Source: Hyphomicrobium sp. (lineage in GTDB: Bacteria; Pseudomonadota; Alphaproteobacteria; Rhizobiales; Hyphomicrobiaceae). Taken from it: DNA of 48,879 bases. The stretch spans positions 1 through 48,879 of the forward strand of contig JANXVY010000053.1 in the NCBI GenBank assembly GCA_025351425.1, given 5' to 3'. Below the pieces are notes generated by a model. It saw only the letters and a list, made by a program, of their open reading frames with translations. It searched no databases and had not been told where the DNA came from. A program made the translations under genes and the position numbers. How positions within the stretch are numbered: the first letter of the stretch is position 1; each line of letters begins with the position of its first letter. This document shows positions 15,738-24,192 of this stretch, piece by piece.

Positions 15738-16541
15738 TCAGGCGGACGGGGGAATGGGGGGCAGGGTTGCGAGGAGGCGAGCCAGGGTTTTCGCTGTCGA
15801 GCCGTCGAGGCGGGCGTCGACGCGGGCGGGGCGGAAATGGAGCTGGAAGGCGCGCAGCACGACGACCGTTGCCTCGTCGAGGGTGCCGGTTTCCTCGATG
15901 CCGTAACCATAACGCTTGAGACCGGCCTGAACCTCACGCACGGCCGGACCCGCAAAGCTGGGCCCAACGCCTGCATCGCCGGGGTCGAGCGGAACGGGGG
16001 CTACCCAATGGCCGACGCCGCGGGCGTGAAGGAACGCCCAGTCGAACTTCTCGCCGGGGTCGATCTTACGGGCGGGGGCGACATCGGAATGGGCCAGAAC
16101 GCCGGACGGGGAAATGCCGCGGCGGGCCATGATATCGCGGCTCAAGGCCGCAACGGCCGCCATCTGGCTCACGGGAAAATCGGGATAGCCGTGCTCATGG
16201 CCGGGGTTCTGGATTTCGATGCCGATGGAGGCGGAGTTGATATCCGTAACTCCTTCCCAGTACGCCACCCCCGCATGCCAGGCGCGCAGGCCCTCGGGCA
16301 CCAGCTGCGTGATGGCGCCGTGCTCGTCGATGACATAATGGCAAGAGACGCGGCTTTGCGTGCAGGCGAGCCAGCGCACGGCCTTCTCCGCACTCGGCAT
16401 GCCGGTGTAATGCAAAATGAGCAGATGCGGGGCACCTGCCCCCTGGCGGGGCTCGACGTTGACGGCCGGGACCACCGCGCAGGCCAGCCCGGTGTCAGGC
16501 GCGAACAAGGGCCGCGTTTCTTCGCCCGGCTTGGCGATCAT
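15738..16541 (-). CDS. N-acetylmuramoyl-L-alanine amidase (AmpD/AmiD type) with peptidoglycan-binding domain
   Basis: Zinc amidase that cuts the MurNAc-L-Ala bond of peptidoglycan or its turnover fragments. The 267-residue product has an Amidase_2 domain (about 38-185) with zinc ligands matching H44 in LHYTG, H151 in LAHSDVAPARK and D161 in KIDPG, plus GIEIQNPG. A C-terminal PG_binding_1 domain follows (about 198-262, VREVQAGLKRYGYGI). No signal peptide is visible, so it may act in the cytoplasm on recycled fragments like AmpD, or leave by another route. ATG 16541 overlaps the stop of the upstream J-domain gene by four bases. The assignment to AmiD or AmpD proper is not decided. Confidence 0.92.
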   Translation of the reverse strand: MIAKPGEETRPLFAPDTGLACAVVPAVNVEPRQGAGAPHLLILHYTGMPSAEKAVRWLACTQSRVSCHYVIDEHGAITQLVPEGLRAWHAGVAYWEGVTDINSASIGIEIQNPGHEHGYPDFPVSQMAAVAALSRDIMARRGISPSGVLAHSDVAPARKIDPGEKFDWAFLHARGVGHWVAPVPLDPGDAGVGPSFAGPAVREVQAGLKRYGYGIEETGTLDEATVVVLRAFQLHFRPARVDARLDGSTAKTLARLLATLPPIPPSA

Positions 16542-17284
16542 TCGGTCGAACTTTCAAGGGCGGCCGTCCGCTTTAAGCCACGCGAACGCGCGATCGCATC
16601 GAAGGCTGAATTGATGACGGCGAGCTTGCGCCCGCTCGCTTCGTGGAACTGGGGGGGGACGCCGCGGGCAGAAAGGCTGTCGGGGTGGTGCTCGCGCACC
16701 AACTGGCGATGGCGGGCCTTCAATTCGGCGTTCGAAACCGCCGGAGAGACACCGAGGATTTCATAGGGGCTGTCGGCAGCTGCCGGGAACGCCTGTTGGA
16801 CGAACGCTGCCCGGATCGAGCGGAACTCCACCGCGCCGATGCCGAAAATCCCGGCGACCGTGCGCAGGAAGGCGTCTTCGGCGGGGTGAATGACGCCGTC
16901 GGCGGCGGCGATGTGGAACAGGGCATCGAATACATCGCGCAGGAGGCGCGGCTCGTTTGCCAGCGCCTTGGCGATCTGGCGCGCATAACTTTCATAGCCG
17001 GCGGTATCCTGGGCCGCGAGGTCGAACACGCGGCGGACGTTGACGGTCTCGCTGGACTGGACCTCGATCAAGCGGCGGAAGGTTTCGGCCTCGATGGGGG
17101 CCACGCAACCGTCGGCCTTCGCCATCTTGGCAGACAGCGCCACGAAGGCGATCGTGAAGGCTGCGCGCTGATGACCGGGTGTGGGCTCACCGAGAGATAG
17201 CAAGCCGAGCAGCGCCTCGAACGCGCCGCGCACGGTACCGCCCTCGTGCAACCCCAGTGTCTTCGTGATGACGTCCCATGGCAT
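16538..17284 (-). CDS. DjlA-like TerB/J-domain protein
   Basis: The 248-residue product has a TerB-like helical domain (about 40-165, with AKMAKADGCV and HIAAADGVIHPAE, two acidic metal-site-like repeats) followed by a C-terminal J domain (about 172-235: SPYEILGVSP, REHHPD with HPD at 200-202). This is the order of DjlA co-chaperones, which stimulate DnaK through the HPD loop. The usual DjlA transmembrane anchor at the N-terminus is not evident, so it is probably soluble. Its TGA overlaps the ATG of the amidase as ATGA, so the two are co-translated; a role of the chaperone in amidase or envelope function is inference. Confidence 0.88.
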   Translation of the reverse strand: MPWDVITKTLGLHEGGTVRGAFEALLGLLSLGEPTPGHQRAAFTIAFVALSAKMAKADGCVAPIEAETFRRLIEVQSSETVNVRRVFDLAAQDTAGYESYARQIAKALANEPRLLRDVFDALFHIAAADGVIHPAEDAFLRTVAGIFGIGAVEFRSIRAAFVQQAFPAAADSPYEILGVSPAVSNAELKARHRQLVREHHPDSLSARGVPPQFHEASGRKLAVINSAFDAIARSRGLKRTAALESSTE

Positions 17285-17424
17285 CAGCTAGGTCTAGCGA
17301 AAGTTCGCGGCCGGTAGAAGCCTGAAGTTCCACAACCTGCGCGCAAGCCACTGTCATGATTGTATGTGAACTATTTGTCATGACGGGGAAGAGTGGGCTG
17401 GGAAAACAGGCTGAAGCGGGGGGC

Positions 17425-17910
17425 ATGACGATGGGAAGGGTTCTGACATCAAGTGCGGGGCTGGCGCTGGCGTGCCTGCTGGCTGCAGGTACGATCTCGG
17501 CTGGCGCTGCGGTGGAGATCGGTGACAAGGCGGACAAGGCTTTCGGGATGTGGCGGCACCCCGAAAACGGCAGCCACATCGAATTGTATAAGTGCGGCGA
17601 AGGGCTGTGCGCGAAGCTCGCCAAACTCGAGGACGGGCAGAAAACCGACGACAAGAACCCCAACCCCGCCTTGCGGACGCGGCCGCTCGCCGGGCTTGTG
17701 ATCATGAACGGGGCCAAGAAGACCGCCTCCAACATGTGGTCGGGCGCGATCTATAGCCGGGCCGATGGCTACACGTACGCCGGCACCATCACAGTGCGCA
17801 CCGGAGATTTGCTCGACCTCAAGGGCTGCACAATGGCCGTGTTCTGCAAGACCGTGACGTGGACGCGGGTGCAGGAAGCGGCAGGTGTTGTTCCCGCGAT
17901 GAAACAATAG
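17425..17910 (+). CDS. DUF2147 domain secreted protein, copy 1
   Basis: The 161-residue product has a Sec signal peptide (about 1-29: LALACLLAAGTISAGAA) and a DUF2147 domain with the family pattern: GMWRHPENGSHIELYKCGEGLCAKL, a NPALRTRPLAGLVIM block, WSGAIYSRADGYTYAGTI, LKGCTMAVFCKTVTWTR. DUF2147 proteins are small periplasmic or outer-membrane beta proteins of unknown function. ATG 17425 follows a GCGGGGGG ribosome site; ATG 17431 is also possible, and a longer open frame starts at 17356. A shorter paralogue follows at 18012. Confidence 0.85.
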   Translation: MTMGRVLTSSAGLALACLLAAGTISAGAAVEIGDKADKAFGMWRHPENGSHIELYKCGEGLCAKLAKLEDGQKTDDKNPNPALRTRPLAGLVIMNGAKKTASNMWSGAIYSRADGYTYAGTITVRTGDLLDLKGCTMAVFCKTVTWTRVQEAAGVVPAMKQ

Positions 17911-18011
17911 TTTCGATGACACGGTGTCGAAAACCCAATACGGTCATGATGTCAGCGCATTACGAACGCTGAAATCTGGGCTGGACGCGAACTGTCAGTG
18001 GAGGGTGTTTC

Positions 18012-18392
18012 ATGCGGTCACTTGTGCGCGCCGTCGTAGGCGCAACGTTGCTTACCGGGATCATGGCAGGCGGGGCGCTGGCCGCCGATCCGACGGGGAC
18101 CTGGATGCGGCCGTCGACCGGCACGCTGGTCAAGTTCTATGCCTGTGGCGACAAGCTGTGCGCCAAAATCGTCGGCGTCAAGGACAAGGCCAAGCAGGGC
18201 ACGGTCGGTACGGTGATCATGTCGGGAGCGGCCAAGACCAGCGACAACACGTGGAAGGGCGACTTGCTCAATACCGAAGACGGCCAGACCTATAACGGCG
18301 TCGTTACGTTGGCAGGCGGCGGGTTGAAGCTCGACGGCTGCGTGCTGGGCGGCATCATCTGCAAGGGCGAGACCTGGACCAAGTCGAATTAA
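18012..18392 (+). CDS. DUF2147 domain secreted protein, copy 2
   Basis: The 126-residue product has a signal peptide (1-24, cut after GGALA) and a compact DUF2147 domain ([73 protein letters not shown]). Paired cysteines occupy the same places as in copy 1, suggesting disulfides in the periplasm. It lacks the longer linker after LCAKL. A strong intrinsic terminator follows 35 bases after the stop, so the two DUF2147 genes probably end the transcript here. Confidence 0.88.
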   Translation: MRSLVRAVVGATLLTGIMAGGALAADPTGTWMRPSTGTLVKFYACGDKLCAKIVGVKDKAKQGTVGTVIMSGAAKTSDNTWKGDLLNTEDGQTYNGVVTLAGGGLKLDGCVLGGIICKGETWTKSN

Positions 18393-18427
18393 TCGCTGGT
18401 GCGCCTCACGCTTACGAGATTATCAAG

Positions 18428-18453
18428 GCCCGGTTGAATAACCGGGCTTTTTT
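18428..18453 (+). terminator. Intrinsic terminator after the DUF2147 genes
   Basis: GCCCGGTT (18428-18435), loop GAAT, AACCGGGC (18440-18447), then six T. Textbook rho-independent form. It ends one base before the ATG chosen for the 5-oxoprolinase, leaving no room for a separate ribosome binding site. Confidence 0.92.
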
Positions 18454-18454
18454 C

Positions 18455-21400
18455 ATGACCGAGAACGAGCGACAGGGTTCCTCCTTGGCTTTCGCAATAA
18501 CGGCCGGCGCCGCTGGATCGCAGGGCGCATGGCAGTTCTGGATCGATCGCGGGGGCACCTTCACCGACATCGTCGCGAAGCCGCCCCAGGGGGCGCTGAT
18601 CGCCCGCAAAGTGCTGTCGGAGCATCCCGATTACGAGGATGCGGCGATCGAGGGAATCCGGCGCATTCTGGGCTTGGCCCGCGACGAGCGGTTGCCGGTC
18701 GAGCGCATCGGCGCGGTCAAGATGGGAACGACGGTCGCAACCAACGCGCTGCTGGAGCGGGCAGGGGAGCCGCTGGCGCTGGTGATCACCGCGGGGTTCG
18801 GCGATGGCCTAGAGATCGGGACCCAGGCCCGGCCCGATATTTTTGCCAAGCAGGTCGTCAAGCCCGGGCCGCTGTATGCGCGCGTGATCGAGGCCCGTGA
18901 GCGGATGAGAGCGGACGGCACGGTCGAGCAGGCGCTGGACGAGGCGCTGCTCGCGGCGGACTTGCGGGCTGCCCATGAGGCGGGCTTGCGGGCTGTGGGA
19001 ATCGTGTTTGTGCATGGGTATGCGTATCCGGCGCATGAGGCTCGCGCGGGGCGTATCGCGCGCGAGATCGGATTTGCGCAGGTCTCCGTCAGCCATGACG
19101 TTTCGGGGCTGGTGCGGCTGGTCCCGCGCGGGGATACGACGGTGGTGGATGCCTATCTGTCGCCAGTGCTGCGGCGGTATGTGGACAAGGTGAGCGAGGC
19201 GTTGTCACCGTGTCTTCAATCCGGCAACCATATCCGCCTGGATCCAGTTCCTCACCCCGACCCTCTCCTCGTGAACAACGGGGAGCGGGGATTGAGGGTG
19301 CTGTTCATGACGTCGGCGGGCGGGCTTAAGGGCGCCGCGCAGTTTCAAGGGCGGGACGCGATCCTGTCGGGGCCTGCCGGCGGCATTACGGGCATGATCG
19401 CCACTGCGAGGATCGCCGGGTTTACGCGCATCATCGGGTTCGACATGGGCGGCACATCGACGGACGTGTCGCATTCCCTTGGATCACCCGAGCACAGCTA
19501 TGAAATGACGGTGGCCGGCGTGCGGCTCAGCGTGCCGATGCTGAAAATCCACACAGTCGCGGCGGGCGGGGGATCGATCCTGCGCTACGACGGCATGCGG
19601 TTTCAGGTCGGACCGGAAAGTGCGGGCGCCTTGCCCGGGCCGAAGGCTTACCGGCGCGGCGGGCCACTGACCGTGACCGACGCCAATGTGATGCTGGGCA
19701 AGCTGCGGCCTGAATTTTTCCCCGCGATCTTCGGGACGAATGGGACCGAGCCGCTCGATACCAGCGCTGTGAGCGCGGCGTTTGCGGAACTCGCGGCCGC
19801 CATCGGCGATGGCCGGACCGGCGAGCACGCGGCGGAAGGGTTCCTGCAGATTGCGGTCGAGAACATGGCGAACGCCATCCGCACCATCTCGGTTGCGCGC
19901 GGGATCGACGTCACGCGATATACACTCGCGTGCTTCGGCTCGGCGGGCGGGCAGCATGCGTGCGCGCTGGCGGAACGGCTGGGCATGGAGAGCGTGCTGA
20001 TCCATCCGCTTTCGGGGTTGCTGTCGGCTTATGGAATGGGGCTTGCCGATCTTGTCGCGCACCGGGAGGCGAGCATCGAGCGGACGCTGGATGCGGCGAC
20101 GCTCAGCGACATTGCGGGCCGGATCGCGGAGATGGCGAGGTTGGCGTGCGCGGAGCTGATGAGCGAGGGCGTTGCGGGCGACGACATTGCGCTTCAGCGG
20201 CAGGCGCTGCTTCGTTATGCGGGCAGTGATACGGCGCTGGCTGTCGCGCTGGCTGATGCAGGAACGATGCGGGCTGCCTTCGAGGCGGAGCACCGGCAGC
20301 GGTTCGGATTTGCGTCGCCGGAGAAGGATGTCGTGATCGCGGCCGTGACGGTGCAGGCCTCTGGGGGCGGAGACAGGGTCACGGAACCTGCGCTGCCGCT
20401 CGAAGCGGCCGGCAGCGCGCGGGCAGACGGCGAGGCGCGGTTTTTCAGCAGCGGCGCGTGGCAAGCGGCGCGCGTGTACGGCCGGGAGGGGTTGCGCCCG
20501 GGCCATTGCGTCGCCGGGCCGGCGCTGGTGATCGAACCGCATCAGACGGTTGTGGTCGAGCCCGGCTGGATGCTCACTGTCACCGCGCACAATCAACTGG
20601 TGTTGAGGCGGGATGGGTCAACGGCTGCGGTTGCAATCCCCACCGCACTTTCTCCCCCCACCGCACCTTCTAACCCCTCCCCACATGGAAAAAGGGAATG
20701 CGGCGCTGATCCGGTGCTGCTGGAAGTGTTCAATAACCTGTTCATGAGCATCGCCGAGCAGATGGGGGAGGCGCTGCGTAACACCGCGCAATCGGTCAAC
20801 ATCAAGGAGCGGCTGGATTTCTCTTGCGCGATTTTCGATTGCGACGGCCAGCTGATCGCCAATGCGCCGCACCTGCCCGTGCATCTTGCCAGCATGGACC
20901 GCTCGGTCGAGACCGTAGTGCGCGAGCGCGCCAAGACCCTGCGGCCCGGCGACGTCGTCATGCTGAACGCGCCCTATAACGGGGGCACGCATCTGCCCGA
21001 TATCACCGTCATCACGCCGGTATTCGACGCTAAGGGTGCAGACATTCTGTTCTATGTGGCCAGCCGCGGGCACCATGAGGACATCGGCGGGCTGACGCCT
21101 GGGTCGATGACGCCGAGGGCGACCCACATCGACGAGGAAGGCGTCTATATCGACAACGTCCTGTTGGTTTCCCAAGGGCGGTTCTTGGAGAACGAGACGC
21201 GCGCGTTGCTGCTTGGCGCTAAATACCCGGCGCGCTCGCCTGCTAAAAACATCGCCGACCTGAAGGCCCAGGTGGCCGCCAACGCGCGCGGAGCGCGCGA
21301 ACTCAACGCGATGGTCGAGAGCTATGGGCTTGGCGTCGTGCGGGCGTATATGGGGCATGTGCTGGACGCGGCGGAAGAGGCCGTGCGGCGGCTGATCTCA

Positions 21401-22255
21401 AAGCTGGAAGACGGTCACATTCGCGTCGCGACAGACCAGGGCGTGGTCGTCGAGGTGCGCATCACAGTCGACCACGCGGCGCAATCGGCCAAGGTCGATT
21501 TCACCGGCACCTCCCCCCAGCAGGGCAACAACTTCAATGCGCCCGAACCGGTCACGCGGGCTGCCGTGTTGTATGTTTTCCGGGTGCTGGTGAATGAACC
21601 CATTCCGATGAATGCAGGCTGCTTGCGGCCGCTCGAGATCGTGGTGCCGGAGGGGTCGATGCTGCGGCCGACATACCCAGCCGCCGTCGTCGCTGGCAAT
21701 ACGGAGACGAGCCAGATCGTCACGAACGCGCTGTTCGGTGCGCTGTCCGCCTTGGGTTCGGCGCAAGGGACCATGAACAACCTGACGTTCGGGGACGACG
21801 CTCTGCAGTACTACGAGACCATTTGCTCGGGCGCGCCGGCGGGGCCGGGCTTCGATGGCGCGGCCGGCGTGCACGTGCACATGACCAACACGCGGATGAC
21901 GGACCCCGAGATTCTGGAACTGCGTTACCCGGTGATGGTGGAGCGGTTTGCGATCCGGCGCGGATCGGGCGGGCGGGGCAAGTGGACGAGCGGGGATGGG
22001 ACCGAGCGGGTGTTGCGGTTCTTGGCGCCCATGACCGGGGCGATATTGTCGGGTGGGCGCGTAGTCGCGCCGTTCGGGGTGGCGGGCGGCGAGATGGGGG
22101 AGATGGGTGCGAATACGATTCTGCGGGCGGATGGGCGCGTGGAGGATCTTAGCAGCTCGGCGGAGTTCGCGGTGAGCCAGGGAGACAGGATCGTCATCAG
22201 GACGCCGACGGGAGGCGGTTATGGGAAGGCGTCAGAACGGGAGGCCGGCACGTGA
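18455..22255 (+). CDS. 5-oxoprolinase / hydantoinase A-B fusion
   Basis: ATP-dependent opening of 5-oxo-L-proline to glutamate, cytoplasmic, in the OplAH family. The 1266-residue product has HyuA_N ([15 protein letters not shown] from residue 26), HyuA ([39 protein letters not shown]) and HyuB (from about 752: [63 protein letters not shown]). The start is uncertain: ATG 18455 directly follows the terminator and has no ribosome site; an in-frame ATG at 18434 lies inside the terminator stem. Two stretches, about 253-280 and 728-749, look like repeat DNA inserted in frame and are not expected in relatives. Substrate (oxoproline or hydantoin) is by homology. Confidence 0.9.
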   Translation: MTENERQGSSLAFAITAGAAGSQGAWQFWIDRGGTFTDIVAKPPQGALIARKVLSEHPDYEDAAIEGIRRILGLARDERLPVERIGAVKMGTTVATNALLERAGEPLALVITAGFGDGLEIGTQARPDIFAKQVVKPGPLYARVIEARERMRADGTVEQALDEALLAADLRAAHEAGLRAVGIVFVHGYAYPAHEARAGRIAREIGFAQVSVSHDVSGLVRLVPRGDTTVVDAYLSPVLRRYVDKVSEALSPCLQSGNHIRLDPVPHPDPLLVNNGERGLRVLFMTSAGGLKGAAQFQGRDAILSGPAGGITGMIATARIAGFTRIIGFDMGGTSTDVSHSLGSPEHSYEMTVAGVRLSVPMLKIHTVAAGGGSILRYDGMRFQVGPESAGALPGPKAYRRGGPLTVTDANVMLGKLRPEFFPAIFGTNGTEPLDTSAVSAAFAELAAAIGDGRTGEHAAEGFLQIAVENMANAIRTISVARGIDVTRYTLACFGSAGGQHACALAERLGMESVLIHPLSGLLSAYGMGLADLVAHREASIERTLDAATLSDIAGRIAEMARLACAELMSEGVAGDDIALQRQALLRYAGSDTALAVALADAGTMRAAFEAEHRQRFGFASPEKDVVIAAVTVQASGGGDRVTEPALPLEAAGSARADGEARFFSSGAWQAARVYGREGLRPGHCVAGPALVIEPHQTVVVEPGWMLTVTAHNQLVLRRDGSTAAVAIPTALSPPTAPSNPSPHGKRECGADPVLLEVFNNLFMSIAEQMGEALRNTAQSVNIKERLDFSCAIFDCDGQLIANAPHLPVHLASMDRSVETVVRERAKTLRPGDVVMLNAPYNGGTHLPDITVITPVFDAKGADILFYVASRGHHEDIGGLTPGSMTPRATHIDEEGVYIDNVLLVSQGRFLENETRALLLGAKYPARSPAKNIADLKAQVAANARGARELNAMVESYGLGVVRAYMGHVLDAAEEAVRRLISKLEDGHIRVATDQGVVVEVRITVDHAAQSAKVDFTGTSPQQGNNFNAPEPVTRAAVLYVFRVLVNEPIPMNAGCLRPLEIVVPEGSMLRPTYPAAVVAGNTETSQIVTNALFGALSALGSAQGTMNNLTFGDDALQYYETICSGAPAGPGFDGAAGVHVHMTNTRMTDPEILELRYPVMVERFAIRRGSGGRGKWTSGDGTERVLRFLAPMTGAILSGGRVVAPFGVAGGEMGEMGANTILRADGRVEDLSSSAEFAVSQGDRIVIRTPTGGGYGKASEREAGT
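19250..19291. repeat. Hairpin repeat inserted in the oxoprolinase HyuA part
   Basis: CCTCACCCCGACCCTCTCC and then ACGGGGAGCGGGG resemble the common intergenic palindrome of the CCCTCTCCCCG...CGGGGAGAGGG kind. Here it is read through as [14 protein letters not shown], within an extra stretch of roughly 28 residues between ALS and LRVLFM. Confidence 0.55.
20638..20671. repeat. 16-bp direct repeat in the oxoprolinase linker
   Basis: CCCCACCGCACTTTCT (20638-20653) and CCCCACCGCACCTTCT (20656-20671), one mismatch, period 18. They encode a Pro/Ser-rich linker ([13 protein letters not shown]) between the HyuA and HyuB domains. The next bases to about 20700 (CCCTCCCCACATGG) also look like intergenic repeat sequence. 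Confidence 0.55.
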
Positions 22256-22634
22256 AGGCGTGGGGGCCAACCCTTCGACCCAGCACACAAAGGACCCAGC
22301 ACACGCAATATTCAGTTGGGGTTTTTATAACTGGAATATGACAATTAGAATAACCGCGAATAAAACTTTTATTTACTGCGCTTGGAAAAATAAGCAAGCG
22401 GTCGGCTTGGCAACATCGACGTGGCGCATTACTTCTGCGGTGTGAGAACAAGGATTACTTCCATGCCGCGGGTTTCAAATCCCGCCCTCGCCAACAGGGA
22501 ACGAACCTGGCGGGTGTCCTTGTATCCGCGAACCTCAACAAAATTCGATTGCTTGGCCGGCGGCGCACTTCCAGCGCTTTGCCGGCCAAATCATTTTTGG
22601 TCACTTAACGCTTGATAGAAAAAGGAGGAGACAC
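22256..22634. other. AT-rich intergenic region with inverted and direct repeats
   Basis: This gap drops sharply in G+C between about 22300 and 22400 compared with its surroundings. It holds a 12-bp direct repeat GACCCAGCACAC (22277-22288 and 22293-22304) and an inverted repeat ATATTCAGTT / AACTGGAATAT (22308-22317 and 22329-22339). The AT-rich part may contain the promoter for the pair at 22635-23905, but no convincing -35/-10 pair stands out. A minus-strand coding remnant lies at 22429-22590. Confidence 0.45.
22429..22590 (-). pseudogene. Minus-strand coding remnant, unknown
   Basis: An open stretch of 53 codons without an obvious start, ending TAA at 22431-22429. It reads NFVEVRGYKDTRQVRSLLA, then RAGFETRGMEVILVLTPQK, which has the look of a real C-terminus (alternating hydrophobic strand, balanced charge). 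An overlapping frame starts with GTG at about 22602 (MTKNDLAGKALEVRRR), so one gene with a frameshift is possible. The family is not recognised. Part of it (GGGTTTCAAATCCCGCC on the plus strand) looks superficially like a tRNA T-arm. Confidence 0.3.
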
Positions 22635-22982
22635 ATGGACTTTTCAACGGGGGGCTTCAACTTCGAGGGGCTTGCCCGCGCCCTGCTTGGAGATATCACT
22701 GGATTCATTGGCTTTCTCGTGCTCGCAGGCGGGGCCTTTTGGCTCGCATCAAAAGCCGTCACAGCCTCACAGAACGCCGGGACCCTCGATGCTGCGGGGG
22801 CTGTGAAGGCCCGCAAAACCGCACGCCTGATCCTGACCGTTGCGAGCCTGATCGCGGTGGCCGCGCTTACGTGGCGGGTGGTCAACGTCGCCAGCGTCAA
22901 CCGCATCCCGCGCACGGATGCCGATAAGCAAGATGTCTATAAGCAGATGAATACGATTTCGACCCCCACGCCGAAACAATAA
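22635..22982 (+). CDS. Small membrane protein, unknown function
   Basis: 115 residues with two predicted transmembrane helices (about 21-41, ITGFIGFLVLAGGAFWLA, and about 66-86, LILTVASLIAVAALTW) joined by a basic loop (AVKARKTAR). ATG 22635 has a strong AAAGGAGGAG ribosome site. The last 30 residues are polar. The SPFH-type lipoprotein starts 26 bases after its stop, so the two probably form an operon and may act together in the envelope. No family recognised. Confidence 0.8.
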   Translation: MDFSTGGFNFEGLARALLGDITGFIGFLVLAGGAFWLASKAVTASQNAGTLDAAGAVKARKTARLILTVASLIAVAALTWRVVNVASVNRIPRTDADKQDVYKQMNTISTPTPKQ

Positions 22983-23008
22983 TAACAACCAATGAATGGA
23001 GATACGGC

Positions 23009-23905
23009 ATGCGTACTTACAAAATGCTTTTGATCGCGGCGCCCGCCTTGGCGCTGGCGGGATGCTTTCCTCAGGAATTCATCAATGTGCCGCCAAATTA
23101 CATCGGGTTGCTGCTCACGCCATCGGGATATGACGGGTCGATCTATACGCCGGGGCAAGTGGACATCGGCGCCGAGGATACGAGCCGCCGCGGGAACCGG
23201 TTGGTGCTGATCCAGCGTTCGGGGTTTGCCGTCAAGGAGCAGTTCATGCGCGGCGACCCCGACAACCCGCGCGACACCGAGGATCACAGGTGCGTGGTGG
23301 GGCCGCGGCTGGAGCCGATGACCGTCGACACGCGGCTGCTGCTGGCGCTGCCTGATTACGGGACGGCGGAGGGCAAAAAGGACCTGATGCGGCTGGCCCT
23401 GCTCGGCAACCCTAAGCCCTACGAGGGGCGCGGGCGCACGCTCGAATTGACCGCCCAATCGATCTATGCGGAACAGGCAAAGCTCCAGGTACGCGGCAAG
23501 ATTCGCGAGATTTGTGCGCAATATGAAAGCGTGGAGGCCGTGTTCAAGGCTGCGGCCGACACATCGGAAAAAGGGTTCTCGCAACGGATCAAGCGGGCGG
23601 TCGCAAGCGCCCTCGTCGAGAGCAAGGTTCCCCTGCGCCTCGTCGATGCGGTCGTCTCCAACGTCAAGCCCGACCCGAGCGTGATGGATGCCATTGCAGC
23701 CAAGCAGGCGGCGGAAAAGCGCGTCGAGGCGATCGAGGTCATCACGAAGTTCCTCGCCAATGACCCCGACGGCTCGCGCAAGCTCGTCTACCGCATGCAG
23801 GTACTGCAAGAAATCGTCGCCAAGGCCGACGAGAAGGGCCGCAGTACCATCTTCATGACAGACGTTTCCGGTGGGCCGCCGGTGATGCCGGTGCAGGTGA
23901 AGTGA
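23009..23905 (+). CDS. SPFH/prohibitin-like lipoprotein
   Basis: 298 residues. A lipoprotein signal is clear: basic start, hydrophobic stretch, LAGC lipobox with lipidated Cys19. The rest resembles an SPFH (prohibitin/stomatin) domain: NYIGLLLTPSG and YTPGQVDIG near the start, a central IREICAQYESVEAVFK, and the helix LRLVDAVVSNVKPDPSVMDAIAAKQAAEKRVEAI that is the hallmark of the family's coiled-coil entry. Most SPFH proteins use a transmembrane or hairpin anchor, so a lipid anchor facing the periplasm is uncommon. It follows the membrane protein at 22635 by 26 bases. Confidence 0.75.
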   Translation: MRTYKMLLIAAPALALAGCFPQEFINVPPNYIGLLLTPSGYDGSIYTPGQVDIGAEDTSRRGNRLVLIQRSGFAVKEQFMRGDPDNPRDTEDHRCVVGPRLEPMTVDTRLLLALPDYGTAEGKKDLMRLALLGNPKPYEGRGRTLELTAQSIYAEQAKLQVRGKIREICAQYESVEAVFKAAADTSEKGFSQRIKRAVASALVESKVPLRLVDAVVSNVKPDPSVMDAIAAKQAAEKRVEAIEVITKFLANDPDGSRKLVYRMQVLQEIVAKADEKGRSTIFMTDVSGGPPVMPVQVK

Positions 23906-23995
23906 CGGGCGCCTTCACGGCCGCAGCGCACGATTTTCTCAATGGAATGCGCAGCGCGCTAGCGCATGTTCGCTTTTCGTTGAATCGCTCTCATG

Positions 23996-24192
23996 CTCTA
24001 GAGCAAATTCCGATCCTACGGAATCGGATTTTGCTCTAGGTTCTTGATTTTGTCGCATTTTCATCTTCATGGAGCGAGGCTTCGCCGTCGACGACGAACC
24101 GGTATCCACTTCGTCGGAAAATGCTCTAGCTTTTTGTTGTGTCGCGCGTTTTTATGCGAAAACCGCTTCACACTTTTCCTAACGCGCTCTAG
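23996..24192. repeat. Three-module mosaic repeat bounded by CTCTAG
   Basis: Module A (23996-24039): hairpin GAGCAAATTCCGAT / ATCGGATTTTGCTC. Module B (24034-24129): GTTCTTGATTTTGT to GTCGGAAAATGCTCTAG, with one copy of the 24-bp unit that is triplicated at 9305. Module C (24124-24192): TTTTTGTTGTGTCGCGCG, then AACCGCTTCACACTT and CGCGCTCTAG. Each module begins and ends in CTCTAG, shared with its neighbour. The final CTCTAG contains the stop codon of the ExtensinC gene. Similar AAAGTGTGAAGCGGTTTT sequences are common between genes in Rhizobiales. Confidence 0.85.

Noticed and set aside
17351-17383. PhoB box from two TGTCATGA copies before the DUF2147 gene
   Set aside because: The copies are 24 bases apart instead of the 11-base period of pho boxes, and the spacer does not hold a third copy.
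22464-22495. tRNA-like T-arm and acceptor (GGGTTTCAAATCCCGCC then CTCGCCA)
   Set aside because: The loop would have eight bases, and there is no matching 5' acceptor strand or anticodon arm upstream.
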